From contig JAAKFW010000050.1 in assembly GCA_011064905.1 (NCBI GenBank), positions 1-8,843 of the forward strand: a DNA stretch of 8,843 bases, written 5' to 3'. The notes below the pieces were generated by a model. That model was not told the origin of the DNA. It ran no database searches and saw nothing but the letters and a program-made list of their open reading frames with translations. The translations under genes and the position numbers were made by a program. This document shows positions 1 to 6,624 of the stretch, in pieces (position 1 is the first letter of the stretch; each line of letters opens with the position of its first letter). This DNA comes from Candidatus Anoxychlamydiales bacterium (GTDB taxonomy: Bacteria > Chlamydiota > Chlamydiia > Chlamydiales > SM23-39).

Positions 1-1
1 A

Positions 2-100
2 AGTAAAAATTTTCTAATATATAAAGCTTTTAAAGAGTTTGAAATTTTAGAGAACTCTTCTTCTATAAAAGAAATTTTATCGATAAAGAAACAAAATTAA
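2..100 (+). CDS. possible C-terminal end of a convergent gene (partial)
   Basis: A plus-strand frame is open from the left edge of the window for 32 codons and stops at TAA 98-100. The other two plus frames hit stops within the first 20 bases. The encoded tail is charged and ordinary-looking, ending in ILSIKKQN. Its stop overlaps the stop of the minus-strand AsmA-like gene (97-99), giving a 4 bp tail-to-tail overlap, a common arrangement in compact genomes. Against it: in DNA this AT-rich, 32 open codons is only mildly unlikely by chance, and the minus strand is open over the same stretch in one frame as well. No function can be read from so short a piece, and the gene would start outside the window. 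Confidence 0.4.
   Translation, partial: SKNFLIYKAFKEFEILENSSSIKEILSIKKQN
45..70 (-). terminator. weak AT-rich hairpin downstream of the AsmA-like gene
   Basis: Bases 45-54 pair with 61-70 in a 10 bp stem with one mismatch (G50 against A65) and a 6-base loop at 55-60. Read on the minus strand it lies about 27 bases past the stop of the large gene and is followed only by TTTC, not by a proper U-run. The stem has a single G-C pair. It is in the right place for a terminator of the large gene, but the fold is weak and such hairpins arise easily in AT-rich DNA. If the convergent plus-strand gene is real, the hairpin lies inside its coding end. Confidence 0.2.
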
Positions 101-3100
101 TTTAGAAACCCTCTTTTCTTCTTTAGATTACATTTTGGATCATCTAGATTTCCTCTAATTGAGATCACAAAAGATTCTGTAAATTTAAATAAGACATATT
201 GTTTCATAGCAATATTAATATAGATATTCCCATTGAAATCAACATATGGTTTTGCACCTTTATCAAGTAAGAAAAACTTAGATCTTTCAGCTTCTGAAAA
301 AGAGTCAATAAGTTTAGATAAATTAAATTTTCCATTTTTAACAAAAAAATCTACTTTTCCTTTAACTGGAGTTAAAAGCTCTTGATCAATACCTACTATT
401 CTGCTCAAAACATCTGCAGGAAAATCAAAAATGCTTTGTCCTCTTTTAAAGGAATTTATAAAATGCATAGATCCATTTCCGGTAAATGAATTAATATTAC
501 CTAAATCCCCTTTAAAATCTTTTAAAACGAGATCTCTAATCAAAAAAGGAGTTATCTCATCTATGGGTTTATTTATCTCTTTCATTAAAGATGGCCTTAA
601 ATCTTTAACTTTTAAAGAAGGCATATTAAGCTGCCATTTATTTTTATTTTTTTCAAAGCTCATATCATTTATCGTAACAATTCCAGCGCCATCAGATATC
701 TTAAAATCAGTAAATTTTACAGATTTTTCATCGATATGAAGCTTTGAAAACATCGTTTTAAATTGAAAAGAGAAAAGCTCAAAATCTTTACCTGAAAAAA
801 GACCATCAAAATTTATAAAATTAGATTTTGAAAAATCAAATCCTAATTTACCTCCTATTTCATAGCCGGTTCCAATTTGATATTGATCAAACGAGCTTTC
901 AATATTTTTGGGAAGAATTTTTTTGAGTTTTGATCCATTAAATTTTAAACTTCCAAAAAGTTTATTTGAATTAACCTTCTCTAAATCTTCTTGAAATAAG
1001 AAATCTACTCCACAAAAATATCCTGTAATTTCTTTAACTAAAAAGTTCTTATTCTCATCGATTAGCCAACTTATATTTAATGGGTTTGAAGATCTAGTAG
1101 CTTTTTCTAATAATGTAGTTTTAACATAAACTTTATCGCCAGTGATAAAATCATTTTTAATAGTGTAGTATGAGTTTTTATAAAAATAATTGAAGTTCAG
1201 GGAGCATTTATTTTCTTTAAGACTTAAAAAGATATCTTTTAGCTCATGAAAGCTGTTATTTAGAGAAAAGTTAGCATTTTTTGCATACATCTCAACATTT
1301 GATAAATCTGATGAAAATTTAATATCGCAAGTCAAATCAATGTCATCTGTTAATTTAAAAACTTCCAAAACTGTTTTAAGTTTTTTTGATTTTTCAAATG
1401 AGCTTTTCAGAGATTGAGGAATATAAATATTGGTATCTTTAAGAAGATAGTTTTGATTATTTAAATCAAAACTTGCTTTCCCTATTTTACATGTAAGATA
1501 TGATAGATCTATATCCTTTGAATAAAAACTAAAATCCATGCCATGAATCGCAAATCCTGCATTAGAAGCAAAATGAACGTTTAGAGGACCACTGTTGTAT
1601 AGCCTGATTTTCTCAACGGTTAAGTTACTTGGCTGAAAATCTAAATTCATAGAAAAATTAAATTTTTCATCCTTTTTCGGGAGTTTTAAAGAAAGAAGTC
1701 CTGTCCCTTTTAGATGCCCTTCGATTAAAGCTTTAGGAAGTGAAAAAAAGTTAGAAATTAAAGGTCTTATTTTTTTTAGATCCAACTTTATATCTGAAAT
1801 ATCAAAAGATAGCGCACCCAAATTTTGATCATAGATTCCATTCATTTTCAGAAAAAGTTCATCTTTTTTCTTTAAAGACCAATCTTTGATATTTATCTTT
1901 TCAGATGAAGTGTCTACAAAAATTGAAGATTCAATATCATCAAAAATAAGTTTTTGAATCTCCAAATTAGATTTTGCTTTTTTTCCTTTTAAAGAGAAAT
2001 TTTCAAATTTTTTATTAAGCAATTTAAAATTCTTAGATTCCATATCAAAGAGGAGCTCTTTATTTTCATCTAAATTTAAAGTAGCAAGAATATCGCCTGA
2101 GTGTTTTGATTGAATAAGAGATAAAATATTTATATTATCTCTTCCCAAAACTCCAAAATCCAATAAAAATTGAAAGCTTGATATAAAAGCAAAAGAGCTG
2201 AGATTTGAGATGAGCTTAAATTTATCAATATTGAAACTTTCATCTATGGAAAAATCTAAAACCTTGAATTTTTCTCCAAATAATTGAGAAAAATCTTTAT
2301 CTAGAGCAAGATGGGATAAACCATCTTTTTTAACAAATTTTCCTTTTAATCTTAAAAGATCAAAAATATCCTTTTCTAATCTAAGATCAAAATCAATTTC
2401 ATCTTTTATCTTTTTGAAAGTTGGAAATGATACAAGATAAGTTTTGTCTCCTACGTTTAAATCACCTAAAAGTTTTGAAAATGACAAGTTATCATCTGAG
2501 TTATATGTTGCTTTAGCTTTTATATTTTTTAAAGTAGCTTTTTCATTTATTTTGTAAGAGCCGTTATTGAAATTAAAATCAAAAGAGTAAAAAGTTTTAG
2601 TATCTTCTTCAAAAATAGATGTTATTTTACTTTTTCCTTTGATCTCCCCTAGTAAATTTATCTCATTTGAATAATCAAAATGTTTTAATAAATTCTGAAA
2701 AGATTCGATATTAGATAAAAAACTCGTCTCAATATTTAAAAGAGGATACTTTTTTGAAAAATCAAAAGTAACTGAGCCATCTAGATCAACACTTTCTGAT
2801 ATTGTTTTTAAATCCGCTTTTAAAACATTATCGCTAACTTGCAAAGTTGCATCTTTTAGATCAAAAATAACATCAAATTTTGGTAGTGAACATATACCTT
2901 GAAAAGATGGAATATAACAATTTAAAATTTTGTTATTTAGAGTTCCGCTTATAAAATTATCATTTTCAAAAACAAAATCATTTAAATCCCCCACTTTATC
3001 GATGTTTAAATTTATATAAGGGCTAACATAGCTTAAATTTTCACCTTTTAACTGAAAGCTTAGTTTTTCATTTGAATAAAAAGCTGCAATGTTAGCTTTG

Positions 3101-4962
3101 CCGTCAATTAATAGATCTGAGCCTAGAATTTTTGGCCATTTGTTTAGATTAATTTTTTCAGCTCTAAACCAACCCTTTTTTAGATTATTTTTTAAATCTA
3201 AAAAGCTAAAAACTAATAGTTTTTCTAAATCAAATCCAAAAACAGCTGCTTCACCATCTGATACTTGTAAATTTCCGCTAAAATGAAATTCTTTATCTTT
3301 TCTTTTGCAAGCAATCTCAGAAAAGAAAGTCTCATCAAAATCATTTAGAGTTCCTTTTGATAAAATCTTTGCAGAAAATTCTTTAATCGGACCTTTTATA
3401 TCTACCTTAGCTTTAATTTTTTCAATTAAACAAGAACCGCTAGTAGACTCAAAAGCTCCATCTAAAGCAAATATTTTAGCGTTAAAATTTTTTATCTTTT
3501 TTTGATTTATATTGAAGTTGGAATTTAAAATTCTAATATCTGCAAAAAAATTATCCAAAAAATTATTATCACTTAAATCAAAAGAGCTTTTTCCCTCTAT
3601 GCTCGATACAAAACCATTTATATTACTCTTTTGAAAATCTAAATCCTTAACAGATAAATCTGTTACAAAAACTTTATTAAAACCTTTTTCATTAAATCTA
3701 CTATCAATGCAAAATGAGAGATTGCCATCTACATATTTAAAATCACTAATTTTATCAAATGATTTATATAATAAATCCTGAAAGGCTTCAAAAACGTGAG
3801 ATTTAATGTTATTGAAAGATAGATGTAAATTATAATAATCTTCTACCTCTTTGGCAGCGAGAGATATTTTTGTTTTATTATCATCAATTAAACATTCTAA
3901 ATCTAACCAATTAGAAAACGCGCTTGCTGTATATGCTTTTGCATTTATCTGAAAATCAAATTTTTTTTCATTTTCGATTTTACCTAAAACATTTAATTTA
4001 GAGCCTAAATTAGGATTATAAGAGAAAAACCCGTTTATTTTAGAAAAAACAGATGTCCTAGGTGTTAAAACCGTTAAATCCTCAAAATTTAATCTTAGCT
4101 TACTCTCTTTTAAAAAATCATATTTCAAACTATCTAGCAAAGTGATTTTATTTGAGCTAAATGAATCTGGATAACTTCCTTCAATTTTAAAACTTTTACA
4201 GTCAAAACTCAAATGAGTCTTTGGAGAAACAAAGCTTAAATTTATAAAATCTAAATTTGTAAAAAAGCTTGCTACTTTTGAGTTTTCAACACCTACAACT
4301 AATATTCCCTTCACGAAACCTTTTAGATCTTGAAAAGGTTTTAAATTGAAAAAATTTATAATCTCACCAATATTTGAGATATTAACTTCATCTAAATGAG
4401 TAGAAAACATAATTTTATTATCTACTCTATTGATATCTACACTAATTTTTTTAGAGCAATTCTCCTCTAAAAATAGATTTAATTTTGAAGTCGCTGCTCT
4501 CTCATATGAAAAATCAAAACATATTTTTTTTACTATTTCATCATCTGCAAAACTAATATTTCCTTTATCAATTTTTACAAAACAAGATAAAAATCTAGAT
4601 TTTTTTTTCGATAAATTAATATCCCATTTTTCATTTTTAAATATAGTAATATCAGGATTTATTATAGAAATATCTGCTACAACACATGGTCTAAATAGCT
4701 TAAATTTAAAATCGATATCAATCTTCTCGATTTTAACTTCATATTTTTTATCAGATTTTACATTTACCTTATTTAGAATTATCCTCTTACTTCTTATCTC
4801 AATATTTTTAAAAGTGAGATTAGATCCCTTTATAATACTTTTTGAAAAGCTATTTAAAAAAGTAGCTACTCCATAGGATACTATAGGCTTAAAAAACAAA
4901 ACAAATAGACAAGATAGAGTTATAAGTATAGCGGTAAATAATACTTTCTTAACTCTTTTCAC
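97..4962 (-). CDS. giant AsmA/YhdP/TamB-like envelope protein (1621 aa)
   Basis: Predicted inner-membrane-anchored periplasmic protein of the AsmA-like group, in which long proteins (YhdP, TamB, YdbH in E. coli) form a hydrophobic beta-groove thought to carry phospholipids between inner and outer membranes. Seen here: a basic start (MKRVKK), one membrane segment at about residues 7-24, then a typical N-terminal region with repeated short beta-strand phrases such as NLTFKNIEIRS at 48-58. There follow some 1,500 residues of alternating strand-like sequence with almost no recognisable motifs. A conserved-looking C-terminal section (about 1510-1621) ends with IRGNLDDPK at 1602-1610, the usual closing pattern of AsmA/TamB-type proteins. 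From memory it is longer than E. coli YhdP or TamB, both around 1,260 residues. The start is GTG; it is preferred because it directly precedes the membrane anchor and no ATG lies upstream in frame. The ribosome site is weak. Family assignment is by pattern, so which subfamily it belongs to is open. Confidence 0.75.
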   Translation of the reverse strand: MKRVKKVLFTAILITLSCLFVLFFKPIVSYGVATFLNSFSKSIIKGSNLTFKNIEIRSKRIILNKVNVKSDKKYEVKIEKIDIDFKFKLFRPCVVADISIINPDITIFKNEKWDINLSKKKSRFLSCFVKIDKGNISFADDEIVKKICFDFSYERAATSKLNLFLEENCSKKISVDINRVDNKIMFSTHLDEVNISNIGEIINFFNLKPFQDLKGFVKGILVVGVENSKVASFFTNLDFINLSFVSPKTHLSFDCKSFKIEGSYPDSFSSNKITLLDSLKYDFLKESKLRLNFEDLTVLTPRTSVFSKINGFFSYNPNLGSKLNVLGKIENEKKFDFQINAKAYTASAFSNWLDLECLIDDNKTKISLAAKEVEDYYNLHLSFNNIKSHVFEAFQDLLYKSFDKISDFKYVDGNLSFCIDSRFNEKGFNKVFVTDLSVKDLDFQKSNINGFVSSIEGKSSFDLSDNNFLDNFFADIRILNSNFNINQKKIKNFNAKIFALDGAFESTSGSCLIEKIKAKVDIKGPIKEFSAKILSKGTLNDFDETFFSEIACKRKDKEFHFSGNLQVSDGEAAVFGFDLEKLLVFSFLDLKNNLKKGWFRAEKINLNKWPKILGSDLLIDGKANIAAFYSNEKLSFQLKGENLSYVSPYINLNIDKVGDLNDFVFENDNFISGTLNNKILNCYIPSFQGICSLPKFDVIFDLKDATLQVSDNVLKADLKTISESVDLDGSVTFDFSKKYPLLNIETSFLSNIESFQNLLKHFDYSNEINLLGEIKGKSKITSIFEEDTKTFYSFDFNFNNGSYKINEKATLKNIKAKATYNSDDNLSFSKLLGDLNVGDKTYLVSFPTFKKIKDEIDFDLRLEKDIFDLLRLKGKFVKKDGLSHLALDKDFSQLFGEKFKVLDFSIDESFNIDKFKLISNLSSFAFISSFQFLLDFGVLGRDNINILSLIQSKHSGDILATLNLDENKELLFDMESKNFKLLNKKFENFSLKGKKAKSNLEIQKLIFDDIESSIFVDTSSEKINIKDWSLKKKDELFLKMNGIYDQNLGALSFDISDIKLDLKKIRPLISNFFSLPKALIEGHLKGTGLLSLKLPKKDEKFNFSMNLDFQPSNLTVEKIRLYNSGPLNVHFASNAGFAIHGMDFSFYSKDIDLSYLTCKIGKASFDLNNQNYLLKDTNIYIPQSLKSSFEKSKKLKTVLEVFKLTDDIDLTCDIKFSSDLSNVEMYAKNANFSLNNSFHELKDIFLSLKENKCSLNFNYFYKNSYYTIKNDFITGDKVYVKTTLLEKATRSSNPLNISWLIDENKNFLVKEITGYFCGVDFLFQEDLEKVNSNKLFGSLKFNGSKLKKILPKNIESSFDQYQIGTGYEIGGKLGFDFSKSNFINFDGLFSGKDFELFSFQFKTMFSKLHIDEKSVKFTDFKISDGAGIVTINDMSFEKNKNKWQLNMPSLKVKDLRPSLMKEINKPIDEITPFLIRDLVLKDFKGDLGNINSFTGNGSMHFINSFKRGQSIFDFPADVLSRIVGIDQELLTPVKGKVDFFVKNGKFNLSKLIDSFSEAERSKFFLLDKGAKPYVDFNGNIYINIAMKQYVLFKFTESFVISIRGNLDDPKCNLKKKRGFLN

Positions 4963-4994
4963 TGTCCAAATATCTTTTTGATTATCTATCTTTG

Positions 4995-5000
4995 ATTATA
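4995..5000 (-). promoter_or_regulatory. candidate -10 box for the AsmA-like gene
   Basis: The minus strand reads TATAAT, a perfect sigma70-type -10 hexamer, in the 65 bp gap between gcvH and the large gene. Transcription starting about seven bases downstream would give a leader of roughly 25 bases before the GTG. The -35 region at 16-18 bp spacing is only a run of T (ATTTTT or GATTTT), a poor match to TTGACA. The large gene may therefore be transcribed separately from gcvH, but in DNA this AT-rich a chance TATAAT is quite possible. Confidence 0.35.
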
Positions 5001-5027
5001 CATAACTTTAGCTAAAAAAAAATCTTA

Positions 5028-5393
5028 TTAATCACTTGAGACTTTTTTTTCATACTCATCTAAATCCATAAGATTATTTTCTTCTTTTGGATCAGTTATT
5101 TTTACTTTGAAAAGCCAGCCCTTTTCTTCTGCAGATGTATTTAGATCTTTCAAATCTTTTTCTAACTTATCATTGATCTCTATGATTTTGCCACTCATTG
5201 GAGAATGGATATCAACAGCTGCTTTATTTGATTCTAAAACGCAAATAGCTTCATTTGCTTTAACATCTGAATTCACTTCAGGAAGTTTTATATTTACAAT
5301 TTCTCCAAGATGCATACGCCCAAAGTTAGTAACTCCAGTTGTTGCAATATCTGATACTATCTCTACCCATTCGTGAGCAGTTGAAAATTTCAT
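5028..5393 (-). CDS. gcvH: glycine cleavage system H protein (lipoyl carrier)
   Basis: GcvH carries a lipoyl group that shuttles the aminomethyl intermediate between the P, T and L proteins of glycine cleavage in the cytoplasm. In bacteria that lack those partners it can act as a lipoyl donor or store. The 121-residue length is normal for the family. The HEWV motif is at residues 7-10 and the lipoylation motif ESNKAAVDIHSPMSG at 54-68. K57 is the expected lipoylated lysine, and the family-typical GWLFK is at 92-96. The ATG is supported by AGGAG six bases upstream. None of the P, T or L genes, nor a lipoate ligase, is visible nearby. The neighbours are an unknown 151-residue gene upstream and a large envelope gene downstream, so context does not support a glycine cleavage operon. 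Chlamydiae, as I recall, also carry GcvH without the rest of the system. Identification is secure; the physiological role is not. Confidence 0.95.
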   Translation of the reverse strand: MKFSTAHEWVEIVSDIATTGVTNFGRMHLGEIVNIKLPEVNSDVKANEAICVLESNKAAVDIHSPMSGKIIEINDKLEKDLKDLNTSAEEKGWLFKVKITDPKEENNLMDLDEYEKKVSSD

Positions 5394-5399
5394 AAAAAA

Positions 5400-5404
5400 C
5401 TCCT
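5400..5404 (-). promoter_or_regulatory. Shine-Dalgarno site of gcvH
   Basis: AGGAG on the minus strand, six bases before the gcvH ATG, with an all-T spacer. It fixes the start that places the HEWV motif at residues 7-10. Confidence 0.8.
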
Positions 5405-5450
5405 ATATATATGCCATGATACAAATAAAATACTCAAAAGTTGAATCTTT

Positions 5451-5906
5451 TTACCTAACTTTTGCCTTGAATTCACAATTCACTGCCATCTCTTCAGTTT
5501 GTTTTCCAAATCTTGCTGAATATCCTTTAAGAATCATTGCTACAATCAGATCTCCATTAGGAAGATCCTCTCCTAGAGAGTCTTCTACAGTATGTTTTAA
5601 TCCATATGAACCTATTTTATATTGAGATATTGGAACGACAATAGCATCTAAAGAAGCAAAAGCTCTTTGAATTCTCGGCACATTAAATAATTTATGTTCG
5701 CGCTTTTCTTCATCATATTTTTCTACTGTCAACAAACTACCCCGGCCAGTGTGGTTTCCATAACCAGAAAGTTTTACCCCCTTATTTTCACAAGCAAGTA
5801 TTACTTTATCTTCAATAACTTGCTTTGCATCGGCCTTTGAAAGTTCATGAAAATTATAAATTTGATCTACAGAAATAGTAACTCCTTTTGAACCTATTGC
5901 AGTCAT
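5451..5906 (-). CDS. uncharacterised 151-aa soluble protein
   Basis: I do not recognise this family. The protein is compact, with no signal peptide or membrane segment, and is probably cytoplasmic. Visible elements are a glycine-rich patch GYGNHTGRG (48-56) that could be a phosphate- or nucleic-acid-contacting loop, a hydrophobic strand DAIVVPIS (87-94), then GSYGLKHTVE (99-108), and NGDLIVAMILKGYSARFG (117-134) that reads as a helix plus a basic turn. One cysteine (C39) lies in the N-terminal half and one (C144) near the C-terminus. The patterned glycines and aromatics suggest a folded, conserved enzyme-like or nucleic-acid-binding domain rather than a spurious frame. G+C is about 34%, close to gcvH (32%) and above the large genes, as expected for a constrained protein. 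The start is set by a perfect Shine-Dalgarno sequence. It lies 57 bp upstream of gcvH and 79 bp downstream of the CBM9-like gene, so it may be co-transcribed with gcvH. No function is proposed. Confidence 0.85.
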   Translation of the reverse strand: MTAIGSKGVTISVDQIYNFHELSKADAKQVIEDKVILACENKGVKLSGYGNHTGRGSLLTVEKYDEEKREHKLFNVPRIQRAFASLDAIVVPISQYKIGSYGLKHTVEDSLGEDLPNGDLIVAMILKGYSARFGKQTEEMAVNCEFKAKVR

Positions 5907-5911
5907 AAAAA

Positions 5912-5917
5912 CCTCCT
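5912..5917 (-). promoter_or_regulatory. perfect Shine-Dalgarno site of the 151-aa gene
   Basis: AGGAGG on the minus strand, five T residues before the ATG at 5906-5904. It is the strongest ribosome site in the window and suggests efficient translation of this unknown protein. A TTGACA sits immediately upstream (5919-5924), but it is too close to the start codon to be a usable -35 box. Confidence 0.85.
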
Positions 5918-5985
5918 ATGTCAACAGATTAAAAAAACTATGCAATTATTATTTATTTTTGAGAAAAAAGTAAAGCAGAACCTAT

Positions 5986-6624
5986 TTATTTTTTTAAATT
6001 CATTTTTGCCCATAGATGAGGGCTTTTTTCTATTTGATGCTCATTTGAGCTAACGCAAAAATTTTGAGCAGGCATTTGATATCTATTTATCTTGTATGTG
6101 AAAGATAAATAGTTAATATCTACAAGATTATATCCAGTTAAACAAAAGCTAGGAATATGGATATCTAACATATATGCTTTAGGCTTTATGATAGAATCTA
6201 CTTTCAAATCTTTAGGATCTGATAGAGTATGCATATCATCTTGTCTAAAACGAGTTACTTCTCTAGCTTTGTGGCCTTTTATATCTTCTGGAAAAAAAAC
6301 GAAATGGTGACAAAACTTAGTGATATAGCCTTTAGTTTTTAAAGATCTAGTATCTATAAAAACCTCTATTGAATCTGCTCTTTGAAATTCCGGAAAAAAA
6401 GATTTTGTAAAAGGGACTTTTATATCGAAAATAAAATAAAGACCTTTTTCATCGAAGGCCATATATACTTTAGTGAACTCTTCTTCCTGTAAAAGAGAAG
6501 AAAAAGATTTTAAGAGATGTTTTTTAGAAAAAAACTTCGCTTTAGATCTATATTTTTCCACATCAACAAAAATATCGAAAAAGTTTAAAACTTTTAGATT
6601 TGGAAAATTCTCAAGTTCTTTCAT
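5986..6624 (-). CDS. CBM9/DOMON-like beta-sandwich protein (212 aa)
   Basis: The sequence follows the usual order of the carbohydrate-binding module 9 / DOMON-like fold. Strands VYMAFDEKGLYFIFDI lie at 53-68, the acidic edge ADSIEVFIDTR at 83-93, and the histidine-bearing strand KFCHHFVFFP at 103-112. Then come YMLDIHIPSF at 151-160, where the family has its EvaIP strand, INYLSFTYKINR at 170-181, and a closing SPHLWAKMNL at 201-210. In this family such domains bind sugars, haem or other small ligands; the ligand here cannot be told. There is no signal peptide or membrane segment, so despite a fold often found in secreted proteins it looks cytoplasmic. The ATG lies inside the end of the upstream chaperone gene (14 bp overlap), with a weak GAG-type ribosome site, which implies co-transcription and possibly coupled translation. 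The first 50 residues look helical or irregular and may be an N-terminal addition. The fold call is by pattern only. Confidence 0.75.
   Translation of the reverse strand: MKELENFPNLKVLNFFDIFVDVEKYRSKAKFFSKKHLLKSFSSLLQEEEFTKVYMAFDEKGLYFIFDIKVPFTKSFFPEFQRADSIEVFIDTRSLKTKGYITKFCHHFVFFPEDIKGHKAREVTRFRQDDMHTLSDPKDLKVDSIIKPKAYMLDIHIPSFCLTGYNLVDINYLSFTYKINRYQMPAQNFCVSSNEHQIEKSPHLWAKMNLKK

Noticed and set aside
431..739. A 102-codon plus-strand frame opposite the conserved C-terminal end of the giant protein
   Set aside because: The opposing minus-strand sequence carries the AsmA-type C-terminal pattern; the plus frame is a shadow with no recognisable features.
4430..4876. A 148-codon open frame on the plus strand, antisense to the N-terminal part of the giant gene
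   Set aside because: It is a hydrophobic, low-complexity mirror of the lysine- and asparagine-rich coding strand and lacks a motif or a good ribosome site. The minus-strand protein here has the clear anchor and family-like start.
5019..5055. Hairpin at the gcvH stop: an A-rich arm with GTCT pairing with AGAT and a T run
   Set aside because: The stem is nearly all A-T with a G-T pair and a 13-base loop. It would be a very weak terminator and mostly reflects lysine codons followed by a T tract.
5107..5376. Plus-strand frame opposite gcvH
   Set aside because: gcvH is unmistakable on the other strand, including its lipoylation motif.
5451..5906. Foreign origin of the 151-residue gene based on higher G+C
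   Set aside because: Its roughly 34% is close to gcvH at roughly 32%, so the difference from the large genes is better explained by protein constraint.
5919..5924. TTGACA before the 151-residue gene as a -35 box
   Set aside because: The matching -10 would fall inside the coding sequence, and no TATAAT-like element is found there.
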